Assembly (NCBI GenBank): GCA_036971475.1
Contig: JBAIZL010000003.1
Coordinates: 109,498,570-109,562,569, forward strand
Direction of reading: 5' to 3'
Source: Prosapia bicincta
Taxonomy: Eukaryota > Arthropoda > Insecta > Hemiptera > Cercopidae
DNA: 64,000 nucleotides
How positions within the stretch are numbered: position 1 is the stretch's first letter; every line of letters starts with the position of its first letter. This document shows positions 10,105 through 21,889 of the stretch, piece after piece. A program made the position numbers and the translations under genes. The notes below the pieces were generated by a model. The model searched no databases, was not told where the DNA came from, and saw nothing but the letters and a program-made list of their open reading frames with translations.

Positions 10105-11876
10105 CGCAGGAAACCCTGGGAGCTTGGATCAACTTATGCTAAGGGATAAGGAGGAGTATTACCTTACAAATACCTTGTCTGTGGCAGGAATGACATGCAC
10201 CTCTTCTTCTGCTGCCTACTAGAAACTGAAAAGGCATGCAGTCAAAATTAGTACGTCCGTTTGGGCCAAGCTGCGGCCCTGGAGATGTGCCCCTGCGTCA
10301 CCTAGAACATAACTGTGAAGCAGAATTTATTAGTATGTATATTTTATTTTGGTGGTATGGTGTGAGCTAGGTGGTCAGTAAGGACAGCGGCCGTCAGTGT
10401 GTGTCGTGGGTGGGGTCATATCTACCCAGTGAGGAAATGAGTGTTGATGTTGTATGTCCGTGAGCCTGTTTGTAGAACTTTGTTGCTAAGTGACGGAGGT
10501 GTCGTTTAATGAAAGGCACTATCAAGTCAATGTGAAGCAGTGGTAATCTCTTACATCTAAGAGCCTTCGTGATTATTCGCAAAACCTTGTTTTGGAATAA
10601 CTGGAGTCTGCATATGCATGAGTTGCCTGCATGGCCCCAGACGGGTGATGCGTAAGTGAGTATGCTGCGCAACATAGATATGTATATAATAGTGGCCGCC
10701 CGTAGTGAAAGTGGGCTCGTTCTGTTAAGCATAGGATATAGTTGTGTTAATCTAATTGTTGCTTTCTTTAACGTCTTGGTAATGTGAGGGTCCCAAGTTG
10801 GCCTCTGTCGAGTATGACTCCCAGATATTTGACCTGGTTCCCCCAGTGAATGTTTTCGCCTAATAGTTTTAGTGGTGTGTTGAGTTTGTGTGTCCTACGT
10901 TTAGAGAGAAGCAGAGCCTTGCACTTGGCCTCGTTCACCCTAACTCTCCAGTAGCTCAGCCATGATTCTAGTACTGTAAGGTGGTCCTTCCAAATTTGAG
11001 TGTATTAAATGTGGTTCCCATGACTGAGCGGATAACTCGATGTCATCTGCAAATATGGCCACTTTTGTGTTGAGTGTTGTCGGTATGTCGTTGGTGTAGA
11101 TGTTGAACAATACGGGCCTAAATAATCGAGGCCTGAGGGACTCCAACCCGTATAGTCCGTATTTTAGATTGAGCTTGGTCTACATAAACTCTAAATTTAC
11201 GGTTGGTCAGGTATGAGCTAACTAGGTGTATGAGCCCGTCTGGAAAGCCATAGTGATGTAGTTTCACTAAGAGCCGTCTGAGCCAGACCCGGTCAAAAAC
11301 CTTTTCAATGTCCAGGAAGACTACCCCAGTCGAGCAGTAATTGTTGAAACCCTTGGTTGCATGCTACACCACTCTTATGAACTAATGCGCGGCCTAGTGT
11401 TTTGTCCTAAAGCCAAATTGGTCTGGCTCATTATGTTGTGTGTGTAGTTATACTTGTTGATACGTTTGAGCAGGATTTTTTTAAATACCTTGCCCATCGT
11501 ATTCAACAAGTTTATCGGTCTGTATGAGTCAGGTTTGCTGTGGACCTTTACCGGTTTGGGGAAGACCAAGACCTTGGCCTCCTTCCAAGCGTCCGGGAAA
11601 TGTTGTGTCCGGAGTATAGCCTTGTAGATGTTTGAGAGATAAGTGATCGCTTTGTCCGTGCTGATGTTCAGCGTTGTGTGGGTGATGGTGTCTGACGGTT
11701 TGGGGGAGGTAATGGTAGGAAGTGGTAGCAAGATGTTTGGGTGTAGGAAATGGTCGGTGTGTTGTACCGTGAAGCAGGCACTTGTGTACGTTTTGGATGA
11801 AGGGGCTGGTTTTGGGGTTTTATCCCCGTCGGCCTTCTTCTTTACATAAGACTTGGATTTGGCGGCCTGTTTGTAA
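10105..11876 (-). mobile_element. Internally deleted jockey-clade non-LTR retrotransposon
   Basis: Minus-strand remnant. From its 5' side (11,876) it carries the tail of ORF1 (IYKQAAKSKSYVKKKADGD, matching the 22.5-kb copy). It then jumps near 11,695 into the reverse transcriptase of ORF2, with FPDAWKEAKVLVFPKP, YRPINLLNTMGKVFKK, NDIPTTLNTKVAIFADDIEL (the FADD metal-binding motif is kept) and the jockey C-terminal part SILTYASPVWGHAG. The endonuclease and ORF1 C-terminus are missing. Frameshifts break RT into three frames (11,375-11,731; 10,940-11,146; 10,394-10,732). The 3' UTR to 10,105 matches 17,265-17,480. No poly(A) is seen at its left end. Such elements insert by target-primed reverse transcription; this copy cannot. 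Confidence 0.85.
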
Positions 11877-14800
11877 ATGGTTGATTCAGAACCAAAGTTT
11901 TTGTTGCCTTGATAGAATTAATTAATGTTTATGTACTACAATTTTGGAATGTAAAATAATTCGATATACTGTATATAACTATTTTTATAGATAGGATTTT
12001 CAATTATGATCATATAAGATAAAAAATTGAACTGCTTACTTATAATACAACCAAGTTGTGTTGCCACATTTACTTCAATGTAATGTCTAGAGTAAACAAA
12101 ATAAAGGAAGAATGTCGAGGCGGCCCCAGCCAACTAAAGTAACAAATTCTTATCTCTACGATCTAGACTTTGAACAACAAGTCTAGGGAATCGGACAGGT
12201 CAGCTGTGTTTCTTTAACTAGTGCGTATATATTATCGTTTCTTACTCTATTACAGTTGTGATGAACTTAGCTGTATTTTCACATTTTGTCTAAAGGTTTT
12301 TAAATTAAAAGTTTGTTTTCAAGTGTAATTAGTTTATAATAATTGGGACAGTTAGACGGTTTCAATTATTGTTTTCTATTAGGGCAAATATTTTTATTAA
12401 CCACATAAGAAGAAATATATATATTTCACAAGTATTTTATGTTACGCTAAAATCGCACAAAGAAGATAGCTTGTAGTTTTGCCGAAACATGTATGTATAG
12501 AGAACTATATCCTGTTGTGAGTTTTGTGTTTCTATAATATTTCTTATAGTTAGATTAAAACGATGCTACAAGAAAGTTAATGTATTTGTTAGGCGAGATT
12601 TTATTTTTCCACTGTTTAATAAACCCTTGAATCATTTACCTTATGTAGTCTATGTACGCAAAAGTAATTTTGTAGTCTGGTGTTGGCATTTGTATTCATT
12701 GATGTTAATTCACAGACACACACAGACTCATAGTTAAACATGCACATAGGCACACAGAGACACACAGACATCCGGTAACACAGTCACACACACAGCAAAC
12801 CAGCTGAACTATTATTGGTAATATTAATTTTTGGGGATAAGAAAAAAATTTAGGTTATAACCTGTTTTATTCCCCGGGTACAGTTTTGTAAAGAAACAAA
12901 AGCAAAAAATCCTCATACTATAGCAAACATTTGCTCAAAGTAAAATTGTTACATTTGTCGTTAATTTGGTTACTTCTATAGGTTATATGTGTGTCATGGT
13001 TAAGTAATAATGGGCTATGATTGCTTCAAGCATGAAGCTTTGGGGAATAGGTTTTTGGAAAACCTGCAAAGGAATAACATTGTTTGTGTTATAAAATACA
13101 TTTGGTTTTCAAGAGCCATTCAGTGTGGAAATAACTAATAAACAAAAATGTAGGACTTTTCCTAAAAATCCAGTTTAATAGTGTATAAAATAGGAAAAGA
13201 TAAACACTAACCTATAACTATGGGATTAGATATAGAACAGAGAAGAACACTACGGTGGGTATTATTTGAAATGTTTATGTAATGTGTTTCATGCTATATT
13301 TATTTGTGTGTAATATTTAAGAAGCCAATTGAATATTAAAGTCTTGCTTCTGCATAGTTCGATTTATTTTAACGGGAACATTTGTGATAAAAAATCTAAG
13401 GTAAAACTGTTATTATCAAAATTTAATATAAAATCTTATTTGCAAAGGAAAATCCTTTGTTTTAACTTTAAACTTACTTTAAGCTACTAAACTGCAAAAG
13501 GAACTTCGCATAGTGTAATACAAAGTTATAGAAAGAAACAATTAATGTTGTTATTGCATTTGCAGACTAGTGGCAAGCCAAGCAAAGGATGACTTGGGAA
13601 AGCTCCTTTCCTTAAAACGTGTTTTTAATTACCTTTTTATTACTTTAAAATATTGATTAGAATAACTTGACTCTAAAACTAATTCATTAATTATTTGCAT
13701 TTTTGTTAATATGAAGACACAATTTTTCTAAGGGGAGACAAGGCTAGAATGGAGGCGAATCCCAATTACTTAGAAATTTCAATGTATGTAAAAACGTATT
13801 TATTTCCGTTTGCGGAAAAAGTTTATAGAGACTCGGCACAAATTTTACTGAATAATTGTTCCAAGAGTAAATAATTCTAAACTTCACATATAACAAGGTA
13901 CACACTAACTACCATGAAGGCCTTTGTCATGTTACTAACTGTATGACCTTCACACATGCCACAATCGGTAACAAAATTATGAATAATATAATATTACTTG
14001 TATATTTTACAGAACCAGCCCAAGATCCTGGCAGATAATGGGGATGGACACTGCAACTTGAATAACACATCATCTTCCCTCAGAACCACATACGATGAGT
14101 TGACAAGGTTTCAAAGGTATGTTGCTATCTGTCTATTTACCTTTATACAGCATTACACTGGTTCCTTTCTTTAAACAAACGAGTCGAATCTGGGATCTGA
14201 TACTTATAAACATCCTCAGTGGAATTGAGTTTTAGGTTAAATTTTCCTGAGGTTTGAATCAGCACGCTTCATTAGTTATAACACCCAGTATAAACTATTG
14301 GGGCTTTTAGACATAATTAAACCAAAATGGATGGTGTCAAAATATTGCGGATAATTTCAAAACCTCACACAAGTTAAAAATTATAACAAAACGAGACCCT
14401 CCAACGGCACGTGTAAAGAGAAGAGTGAGCCCGAATTTAACAGTTTGAGCTCCTCAGGCGATCCTCGCTAGGTTTAGTATCCTTGAATGTTGCGAGCTGA
14501 ATGATTTTATTTTAATTATGTGCTACTGTTAAAAACTATTTAACCATATATTATTGTTTGTATTGTTTTATTTGTTGTAGCAGAAATATTTTACAAAACG
14601 ATTTCTTGTTTTGTTTTTTTATTACATCATACGACTTTTTTAAAAGGACTTTGAATTGTTTGTAATTCAGGAAAAGGATTTCAGTACTAAACTGATTTTA
14701 TTACTGACGTGCGTCGTTTCCAATTAAAAGCAAATCATCTATTTCATTCTTAGAACACAACCAATTCCTTCCACGTCTAGTGCAAAGCTTTATGTTGTTA

Positions 14801-15980
14801 CCTAAATCGACGTTGCATCGTCCGGCCACGGCCAAATAAATTCCTCTTCGCTATTCTAAACGTTAATCTGTCCAACAATGGATCAGCTGTTTTTTGTCGC
14901 CAGAGCTATGTTAGTTTAAGGTTATCTTTTCGCCTCACAAATAATTGTAAATAACTGAACGTGTGTGAAATGTATGTTTGTTGTAATGTAACTTAGAATC
15001 ATTCAGAAATGTGGATATTTAAGTAAGTAAAGTTTATCTTTTGTTATTTGCCTAGATTTCTACATAAAGTAGTTCAATTTATAGTTAATAGAATCTAAAG
15101 TTAATATAGGTTCTTAAAAACTTAATGTAAATTTCTCGTATTCTCAACACGGTTTTTATTTAGTAATGACAAAAGCTGTTAGGTATTCACGTAAACCTAA
15201 ACTGCTAAACAGTATTACGGCTAACGTTATAATCTAAACGTATATTGAGTTTTACGTTCGCATGTTTATGCATTTACTTGCAATAATTGTTTACAATTAA
15301 TTAGAATAGGCCTGTATTCTTACTGGCAACATCCTATTACAGCTCTTCATTTACAATTGTAGGTTATAGGCTTTTAATTCTAATCACATGTTTTAGTGAG
15401 ACCAAAAGTTGGCAATTGAGTAGAACTGCTTTTCGTAATCTTTTTGTTAAGTAGAGTTTTTTTTTTTTATTTTGAAATAATTATAGATTCTCTCAAAATA
15501 TACGTAGCATAAAAATTTCGTATTCACACAATGGTTTTTGTTTATTATTAACTCTAGTCAAAGTTATTTTTATTCTAAGCTGTTAAACAGAGTTCTCCGT
15601 TGGAAGCAACTTGAAGCAAGTGTGGTGTATTTTTCAATTAAAGTAAATAAAATTTCTAAAATACGAATGTACTTATCTATTTATTCATTCTGTACATTTA
15701 GATTTCAAAAAGGTGTTCTTTAGAAGAAATTATTAAATACATTATTTTTTAAATTATGAATTAATTATGTTATCTGTGTTATATTTAGTCTTGAGAGGGG
15801 CACGAAAGCTGTCAGTGTGGGCAAACGTCGTAGTTCCGTAAAGCTATTTTTTTTAAAAAAGAAGTCACTTCTCGTTAAGTTTATAATTATATTAAATATA
15901 AAAATAATTTATTTATATCGTTAATTTATTAAGTTTATATATTCTTGAATATTTATAAAGGATATTAGCACCCCATAGTT
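11877..15980 (+). repeat. Family A copy A5, nearly full length
   Basis: Runs parallel to 24,873-29,195 from ttgattcagaacc at the left edge to ggatattagcaccccatag at the right. Exon b is cut after 38 bp (13,566-13,604). The sequence then jumps to the segment just before exon c, an internal deletion of about 0.7-0.8 kb compared with A3 and A6. Exon c is at 14,013-14,116. The part at 14,700-15,980 (containing ggccacggccaaataaattc and ttagtttaaggttatctttt) is the 3' region of the family. No intact ORF. The left edge abuts the truncated jockey element directly. Confidence 0.8.
14013..14116 (+). other. Exon-like segment (family A exon c), copy A5
   Basis: Preceded by tatattttacag and followed by caaag|gtatgt. 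In the frame starting at the first base it is open: NQPKILADNGDGHCNLNN then TSSSLRTTYDELTRFQ. The length is 104 bp, against 96 bp in A6, so downstream frames would differ between copies. Confidence 0.45.
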
Positions 15981-16998
15981 GCTTATACATTCTAAAATTA
16001 TATACAAATCTTATACAATTCTAAAGTTGTAGGCATTTTGGTCCCCAAGGAATGTTATTTGACACCCCTTGATGATACAACTTTATTCACTAAACCTCCT
16101 GTATGTTTAGCTACTAATAGTTTAAAAACTTAGGTATTTAATAGGAGAACTCACTAAGTTTAATGAAGGCTTTCTGGAATTAGTTACAATTTTACCTAAT
16201 ATTGCTTACTTTCAGTTTAACAATTGACTTTACAAACAAATTGTAGGCTCTCCTGCGGGATCTAACACATAGCCTATATAATTCAATAGGGAATGGGGGA
16301 TTTAGAATATCTGGGAAAGGTAAAACACATTTAAATCTATATTAACCGCTTGGCTGCGATATTTTTACTGCTGTTCCTACGAAAAGAACGCATGATGCAG
16401 TCGGTTTATTTAATACTTATGAATAAATATAAAATTTAGGGTTGGAATAGAACTTAATACTTGTTAAAGGTTTTATAGATATATGTTATAAGCGACAAGG
16501 GTGGGTATATTATTGATAATTGGTTTAGGTAGAACACTTTTACCGGATGATATATTAATTAACGGTTTAGGAACTACACGCGCTTCTAGTGATAAAAACA
16601 TAGCCTGATTTTACATTTCCAGGTCAGCAGAATGCAAGGTTTTAATTCTTAAACCATCATATATCTGGAAGTATTAAACCGAACAAGAGGTTTCTTATAC
16701 AAAACTAAAGAAGAAAGCTTGTATTTTCAACCCCTGCTTTCATTTTAAAAATATCTTCTACAGTTTAGAAGTCTTTGAGTAACTATCCCGAGAAATCGAG
16801 TAATGTTCGACTTTTGCTGAATGTGAAGGGGGAAATATTTCACCGTGAGTTTTACCAACATTTCGATGAAATATCACATTTGTTTATAATAGTAGCAGAA
16901 TTTAATGTAGAATGACGCCTTGCTAATAGGTTTTCAAAATATTTTGCAAAAGTTATTTGCATTTTTGTGCAGAGTTTAGTATATAAAACTATTGCTTG
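15981..16998. other. AT-rich spacer with a weak family D repeat
   Basis: No gene is recognised. About 16,571-16,730 (gataaaaacatagcctgatt, ttacatttccaggt, then gcttgtattttca) resembles 20,050-20,190 (gataaaaacacgccctgatt, ttacatttactggt, then gtctgtattttca), which suggests another low-copy repeat. Confidence 0.45.
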
Positions 16999-18278
16999 TT
17001 TTTTTAACCCGGGTCTGGACCCTCAAAACCGCCTCAGCCCTAATGGCAGCAAATCTCTAGCGAGCTACCTCAGTCTCACATGCGCATCCTGTTAGTATGT
17101 CTGCGAGTGAAGGAAGGAAACGGGATTGATTGCCCATGTACCAAGCTCATAAGCAAAATCAGGAGGTAGTGAAATGAAACAGTATGGTAAGTGTCGCGCT
17201 AAGAGCGGGATGAAAAAACCTGGCAAGAAAGAAACCCTGCCAGGAAAAATCCCGGGACAGATCATGCAGGAACCCTGGGGGCTTGGGGTATTACCTTACA
17301 AGTACCTTGTTAGTCTAGTGAGTCTATGGCAGGAATGACATGCACCTCTTCTTCTGCTGCTTACTTGAAACAGAAAAGGCATGAAATAAACATTAATCAA
17401 TTAGTACCTCCGTTGGGACTAAGCGGAGATGTGCCCCTGCGTCACCTGGAACATAACTGTGAAGCAGAATCGATTAGTATGTATATTAATATTGTTGTCT
17501 TATGGTTAGAGCTAGGCGGTCAGTAAGGACAGCGGCCATCTGTGTGTCGTGGGTGGGGTTGTATCTACCCAGTGAGGAAATGAGCGTGGAGGTTGTATGT
17601 GCGTGAGTCTGTTTGTAGAACGTTGTTGCTAAGTGTCGGAGGTGTTGTTTTTTGATGAAAAGCACTTTCAAGTCAGTGTGTATCAGTGTTAATCTTGTAC
17701 ATCTAGGTGCTTTCGTGATTATTCGCAAAACCTTGTTATGAGTAACTGGAGTCTGCGTGTGCGTGTGTTGCCTGCATGGCCCCAGACGGGTGATGCGTAA
17801 GTGAGTATGCTGCGCAAGTTAGATACGTATATAGTAGTGGCCGCCCGTATTGAAATTGGGCTTGTTCTGTTAAGCATAGGATATAGTTGTGTTAATCTAA
17901 TTGTTGCTTTTTTTAACGTGTTGGAAATGTGAGGGTCCCAAGTCAGGCCTCTGTCGAGTATGACTCCCACATATTTGACCTGGTTCCACCAGTAAATGTC
18001 CTTGCCTAATAGTTCTAGTGGTGTGTTGAGTTTGTGTGTCCTACGTTTGGAGAGAAGCAGAGCCTGGCACTTGGCCACGTTCACCCTAACTCTCCAGTAA
18101 CTCAGCCATGATTCTGGTACTGTAAGGAGGTCCTTTAAATTGGAGTTTATAGATGTGGTTCCTATGACTGACCGAATAACGCTGTCTTCTGCAAATGAGG
18201 CCACTTGGTTGTTGAGTGTTGTCGGTATGTCGTTGATACAGATCATGAACAATACGGACCCAATAGTTGAGACCTAAG
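16999..18278 (-). mobile_element. 5'-truncated jockey-clade retrotransposon with 3' poly(A)
   Basis: On the minus strand the element ends in a short A-run (Ts at 16,999-17,005). The 3' UTR covers about 17,006-17,485. Frames 17,719-18,252 and 17,486-17,728 encode the end of the reverse transcriptase: a palm segment NDIPTTLNNQVASFAEDS, a WNQVKYVGVILDRGLTWDPH segment typical of jockey, the SILTYASPVWGHAG segment and a C-terminal LATTFYKQTHAHTTSTLISS. The catalytic FADD seen at 10.9 kb is FAED here and a frameshift separates the two frames. The 5' end stops near 18,278 inside RT, a typical incomplete reverse-transcription product. Inactive. Confidence 0.85.
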
Positions 18279-18545
18279 TAAATTATTGGTTTTTTTTTTA
18301 ATCCGGGTCTGAGCCCCCAAAACCCGCCCAGCCCTCGTGGCAGCCAACCTCTAGCGAGCTACCTCCGTCTCACATGCGCATGCGGTTAGTATCCCTACCA
18401 CGAGTGAAGGAAACGGGATTGATTGTCCATGTACCCAGCTCATAAGCTCTTTCCATGGATAATCAGGAGATAGTGAAGAGAAACAGTACGGTAAGTGTCA
18501 CGCTAGTGCGGGATGAAAAAACCTGGCAAGAAATAAATTATTGGT
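18279..18545 (-). mobile_element. Poly(A) retroposon (jockey 3' UTR copy) with 12-bp target duplication
   Basis: The 243-bp body at 18,291-18,533 is flanked by exact taaattattggt duplications at 18,279-18,290 and 18,534-18,545. It ends in an A-run on the minus strand (Ts from 18,291). The body matches 17,006-17,235, the 3' UTR of the jockey copy next to it. It is best read as a strongly 5'-truncated jockey insertion made of 3' UTR only; an independent SINE sharing that tail is the alternative. No A-box or B-box tRNA promoter is evident. Confidence 0.8.
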
Positions 18546-18713
18546 AAACCATATCGTCAGGTGCTGCCCTCGACGGACTTATCGTGAACTATTACGAACA
18601 AGAATGCTTAATGCAGCACGAAGGCGATTACTAATCGTTTTTTGCCAATTACTCAAAAACAAAATATTTTTAAAATTTAAGTCAGCTAACACGAATATTG
18701 ACTTGTCCGCGTT

Positions 18714-19948
18714 ATATGGTATAACTCTTATCCTTTCTCGCAACACTCAACACCCATCTTTATAGTAAAGGGAGTTACAGCACTAAAGCTTTCAGTGACT
18801 CATATGGTATAACTCTTCTCCTTTCTCGCAACACTCAACACCAATCTTTATAGTAAAGGGAGTTACAGCACTAAAGCTTTCAGTGACTCATATGGTATAA
18901 CTCTCCTCCTTTCTCGCAACACTCAACACCCATCTTTATAGTAAAGGGAGTTACAGCACTAAAGCTTTCAGTGACTCATATGGTATAACTCTCCTTCTTT
19001 CTCGCAACACTCAACACCCATATTTATAGTAAAGGGAGTTACAGCACTAAAGCTTTCAGTGACTCATATGGTATACCTCTCCTCCTTTCTCGCAACACTC
19101 AACACCCATCTTTATAGTAAAGGGAGTTACAGCATTAAAGCTTTCAGTGACTCATATGGTATAACTCTCCTCCTTTCTCGCAACACTCAACACCCATATT
19201 TATAGTAAAGGGAGTTACAGCACTAAAGCTTTCAGTGACTCATATGGTATAACTCTCCTTTCTCGCAACACTCAACACCCATCTTTATAGTAAAGGGAGT
19301 TACAGCATTAAAGCTTTCAGTGACTCATATGGTATAACTCTCCTCCTTTCTCGCAACACTCAACACCCATATTTATAGTAAAGGGAGTTACAGCACTAAA
19401 GCTTTCAGTGACTCATATGGTATAACTCTCCACCTTTCTCGCAACACTCAACACCCATCTTTATAGTAAGGGAGTTACAGCATTAAAGCTTTCAGTGACT
19501 CATATGGTATAACTCTCCTCCTTTCTCGCAACACTCAACACCCATATTTATAGTAAAGGGAGTTACAGCACTAAAGCTTTCAGTGACTCATATGGTATAA
19601 CTCTCCTTTCTCGCAACACTCAGCACCCATCTTTATAGTAAAGGGAGTTACAACATTAAAGCTTTCAGTGACTCATATGGTATAACTCTCCTCCTTTCTC
19701 GCAACACTCAACACCCATATTTATAGTAAAGAGAGTTACAGCACTAAAGCTTTCAGTGACTCATATGGTATAACTCTCCTCCTTTCTCACAACACTCAAC
19801 ACCCATCTTTATGGTAATGGAAGTTACAGCACTAAAACTTTCAGTGACTCATATGGTATAACTCTCCTCCTTTCTCGCAACACTCAACACCCATATTTAT
19901 AGTAAAGGGAGTTACAGCACTAAAGCTTTCAGTGACTCATATGGTATA
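18714..19948 (+). repeat. 88-bp tandem repeat array with two-unit alternation
   Basis: About 14 units starting catatggtataactctcc and containing tttctcgcaacactcaac and gggagttacagcac. From about 18,930 units alternate between a catcttta and a catattta version. Within the alternation, linked variants agcattaaag and a 3-bp loss of cct recur, so the effective unit is a 176-bp dimer. No ORF spans it. Nothing is recognised in 18,546-18,713 before it. Confidence 0.95.
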
Positions 19949-20874
19949 AGAAAAGGTTTGTTGTGTTAAATATCTGTAGAAATGTCACTAAAGGCTCCGA
20001 CAGAAACAAATAGATATCAGTCCCGGTTTATAAATTTATACACGTTTAAAGTGATAAAAACACGCCCTGATTTTACATTTACTGGTTTCATGATACCAGG
20101 ATTTCTTAAAACAGTCATCTGCACATATTTAACCCAACAAGATGATATGTACACTGAACGAAAGGAGAAGGTCTGTATTTTCATCCGATATTTTTCCTTC
20201 AATTTTCCTTGAAATGTTTTAAATAGCCCAACGTCTTCTGTAGCAGACAAAGCCAAACCGGTTCCCGCTCTTTTACAGGGAAAGCCACTGAATCTGTGCA
20301 ATACCCGGCATCTTAACTGTCTTTCTCTGTTATAAAAGATTCAAGATATAGTAACTTAGATTTTAGTATCGAAAAAGGAAGCGTACGGGGTAAGTAAGCG
20401 ATGCGTCAACATGCACCCAGACCGCTTCGCCAACTTACCTCCTCACGCTATCTTAGGTTGGAACTAATCTCGCTCTATACCAAAGTAAGTAAAAGTATGA
20501 AACGGCGGCTTGTTTTGTAGCTTGATTAAAGGCAAATGACGTGGTTTGTGCCTAAAAACTTAGAAATTTGAGCAGTGATGTTATAAAATAATACTTGTAA
20601 CAAATATTTACTTAATTTTTTTATAAAACAAACCATCCCAAACACTCACGAAACAACTAAGAATCTAGGTCTCAGATTACGTCCACACTGTTGTGTTACG
20701 TGGGGAAATACATCACCGAGCGGTCAGTGTTGTGAACTCATTAACATAGAATTCTTAGAAGTCACTGCGCCAACTTACTCCTGTGACAATTAGCCCTGGT
20801 CTCCTACTTATTGGTTCTGCAACAATAACAAAGCCTTTATGGTTACAAAATAAGATAAGGGTGTGTCCCTATCG
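19949..20874. other. Spacer with family D copy and an inverted repeat
   Basis: 20,040-20,190 resembles 16,571-16,730. At 20,380-20,449, agcgtacggggtaagt and, 27 bp on, the imperfect reverse complement of the same sequence (acttacctcctcacgct) could form a hairpin. Short open frames on both strands at 19,982-20,301 overlap each other and are not supported. Confidence 0.45.
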
Positions 20875-21081
20875 TTATTTATAAAGTCAGGTATATTGCG
20901 GACATGGAGGGGGTTTGTGTGATACATCGCACCTTGTCTTGTTCTAAAAAATATTTTTTATAATGAAAAGAATATATAGTAAGTCTAATTGCAAAAACCG
21001 AGGTTTATTTTGGGTTTAAGTATTATTTATACGGAGGTTGTACAGCTTGGATGAGGACGATTTGATAGATGAGACTCTATC

Positions 21082-21145
<64 letters not shown>

Positions 21146-21514
21146 ATAAGAGTATTAGGAATACGTGCGGGGTGCATCGCTGGCAAGGTGAACTCTATGC
21201 GTCTTGGGAATCTCATTTGCTCTATGCCTGAGCAAGTCGATTCACGTCATCGGCAAGGCGAGAAGAATTCGCGTCCCCCGTCTCACGTGACCTCGCTTGA
21301 GCCTTTCGTTTCTTATTATTTCCAAGGTCGATCTTGCGCTGTTATTCGTGATGTTCTGTAGCTCGCTTACGGCGTTTGACTAATCGTGCAACCTCACCTG
21401 CTTCAGGTTCCTCTTGCAGCCCAACTTGCCGTGTTTGCCTCTCCTCGTTGTGCAGCTGTCGCTTTAACCATTGTAACGATTGTCACAAACGCAACATTCA
21501 CTCACACACGAAGC
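20875..21514 (+). repeat. Family C repeat, copy 2
   Basis: Counterpart of 3,545-4,384 in the same orientation. It is interrupted by the TA microsatellite at 21,084-21,137, where copy 1 has agagacatacataggag. The frame containing PFVSYYFQGRSCAV parallels that of copy 1. Confidence 0.65.
21084..21137. repeat. TA microsatellite
   Basis: A pure (TA)n run of about 54 bp within family C copy 2, absent from copy 1. Confidence 0.97.
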
Positions 21515-21657
21515 ACAGATTTAAATGATGCGTGGGGGATATCGCAACGGTTCTCGCGTGAAGTGTTTAACGATCGGCCAGATGGGTGTATCTGTTGTGT
21601 TTAAAACCATCGACTTTATACTGAGTTAGTTACCTTATAATTTGCCTCCTAAGGTAA

Positions 21658-21873
21658 TTAAGAGTGTTGTGTGGAACGCATCGTTTTACCCCGTGTTTCA
21701 ATGTCGCTGCAAAGGATAATATTTCGCCGCATTAAGAATTTTTCATGTGGGTTTAGGTGTATTTCTGTAATAAGGGCTAGTTTATAGTCATTTCTATGCA
21801 TATAGCAAAGAAGCTCTAGTTTTCTATCTTTAACGCCGTTGGCATTCCATATCAGGACCGGTAACCTATCCAT
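21658..21873 (-). pseudogene. Jockey ORF2 start: truncated endonuclease domain
   Basis: The 71-codon frame begins MDRLPVLIWNANGVKDRKLE. This is the N-terminal signature of the apurinic/apyrimidinic-type endonuclease of jockey-clade ORF2: a WNANG motif, then a metal-binding Glu region seen as LITEIHLNPHEKF. In the full element this enzyme nicks target DNA before reverse transcription. The start lies 16 bp after the ORF1 stop. The domain is cut off near 21,658 and the rest of ORF2, including all of RT, is missing. Confidence 0.85.
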
Positions 21874-21889
21874 GGTTGACAGAAGAGAA

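Noticed and set aside
15538..15723. 61-codon frame at the right part of family A copy A5
   Set aside because: AT-rich chance frame with no counterpart in copy A6.
17006..18533. LTR retrotransposon, because 230-bp direct repeats flank a reverse-transcriptase frame
   Set aside because: The RT is jockey-type. Each repeat ends in poly(A), and the right copy has its own 12-bp target duplication, so both are jockey 3' ends.
18541..18765. 74-codon basic frame before the 88-bp array
   Set aside because: It begins inside the retroposon target duplication and runs into the satellite; no counterpart or motif.
18714..19948. CRISPR-like array
   Set aside because: The whole 88-bp unit repeats; there are no unique spacers, and the genome context is eukaryotic.
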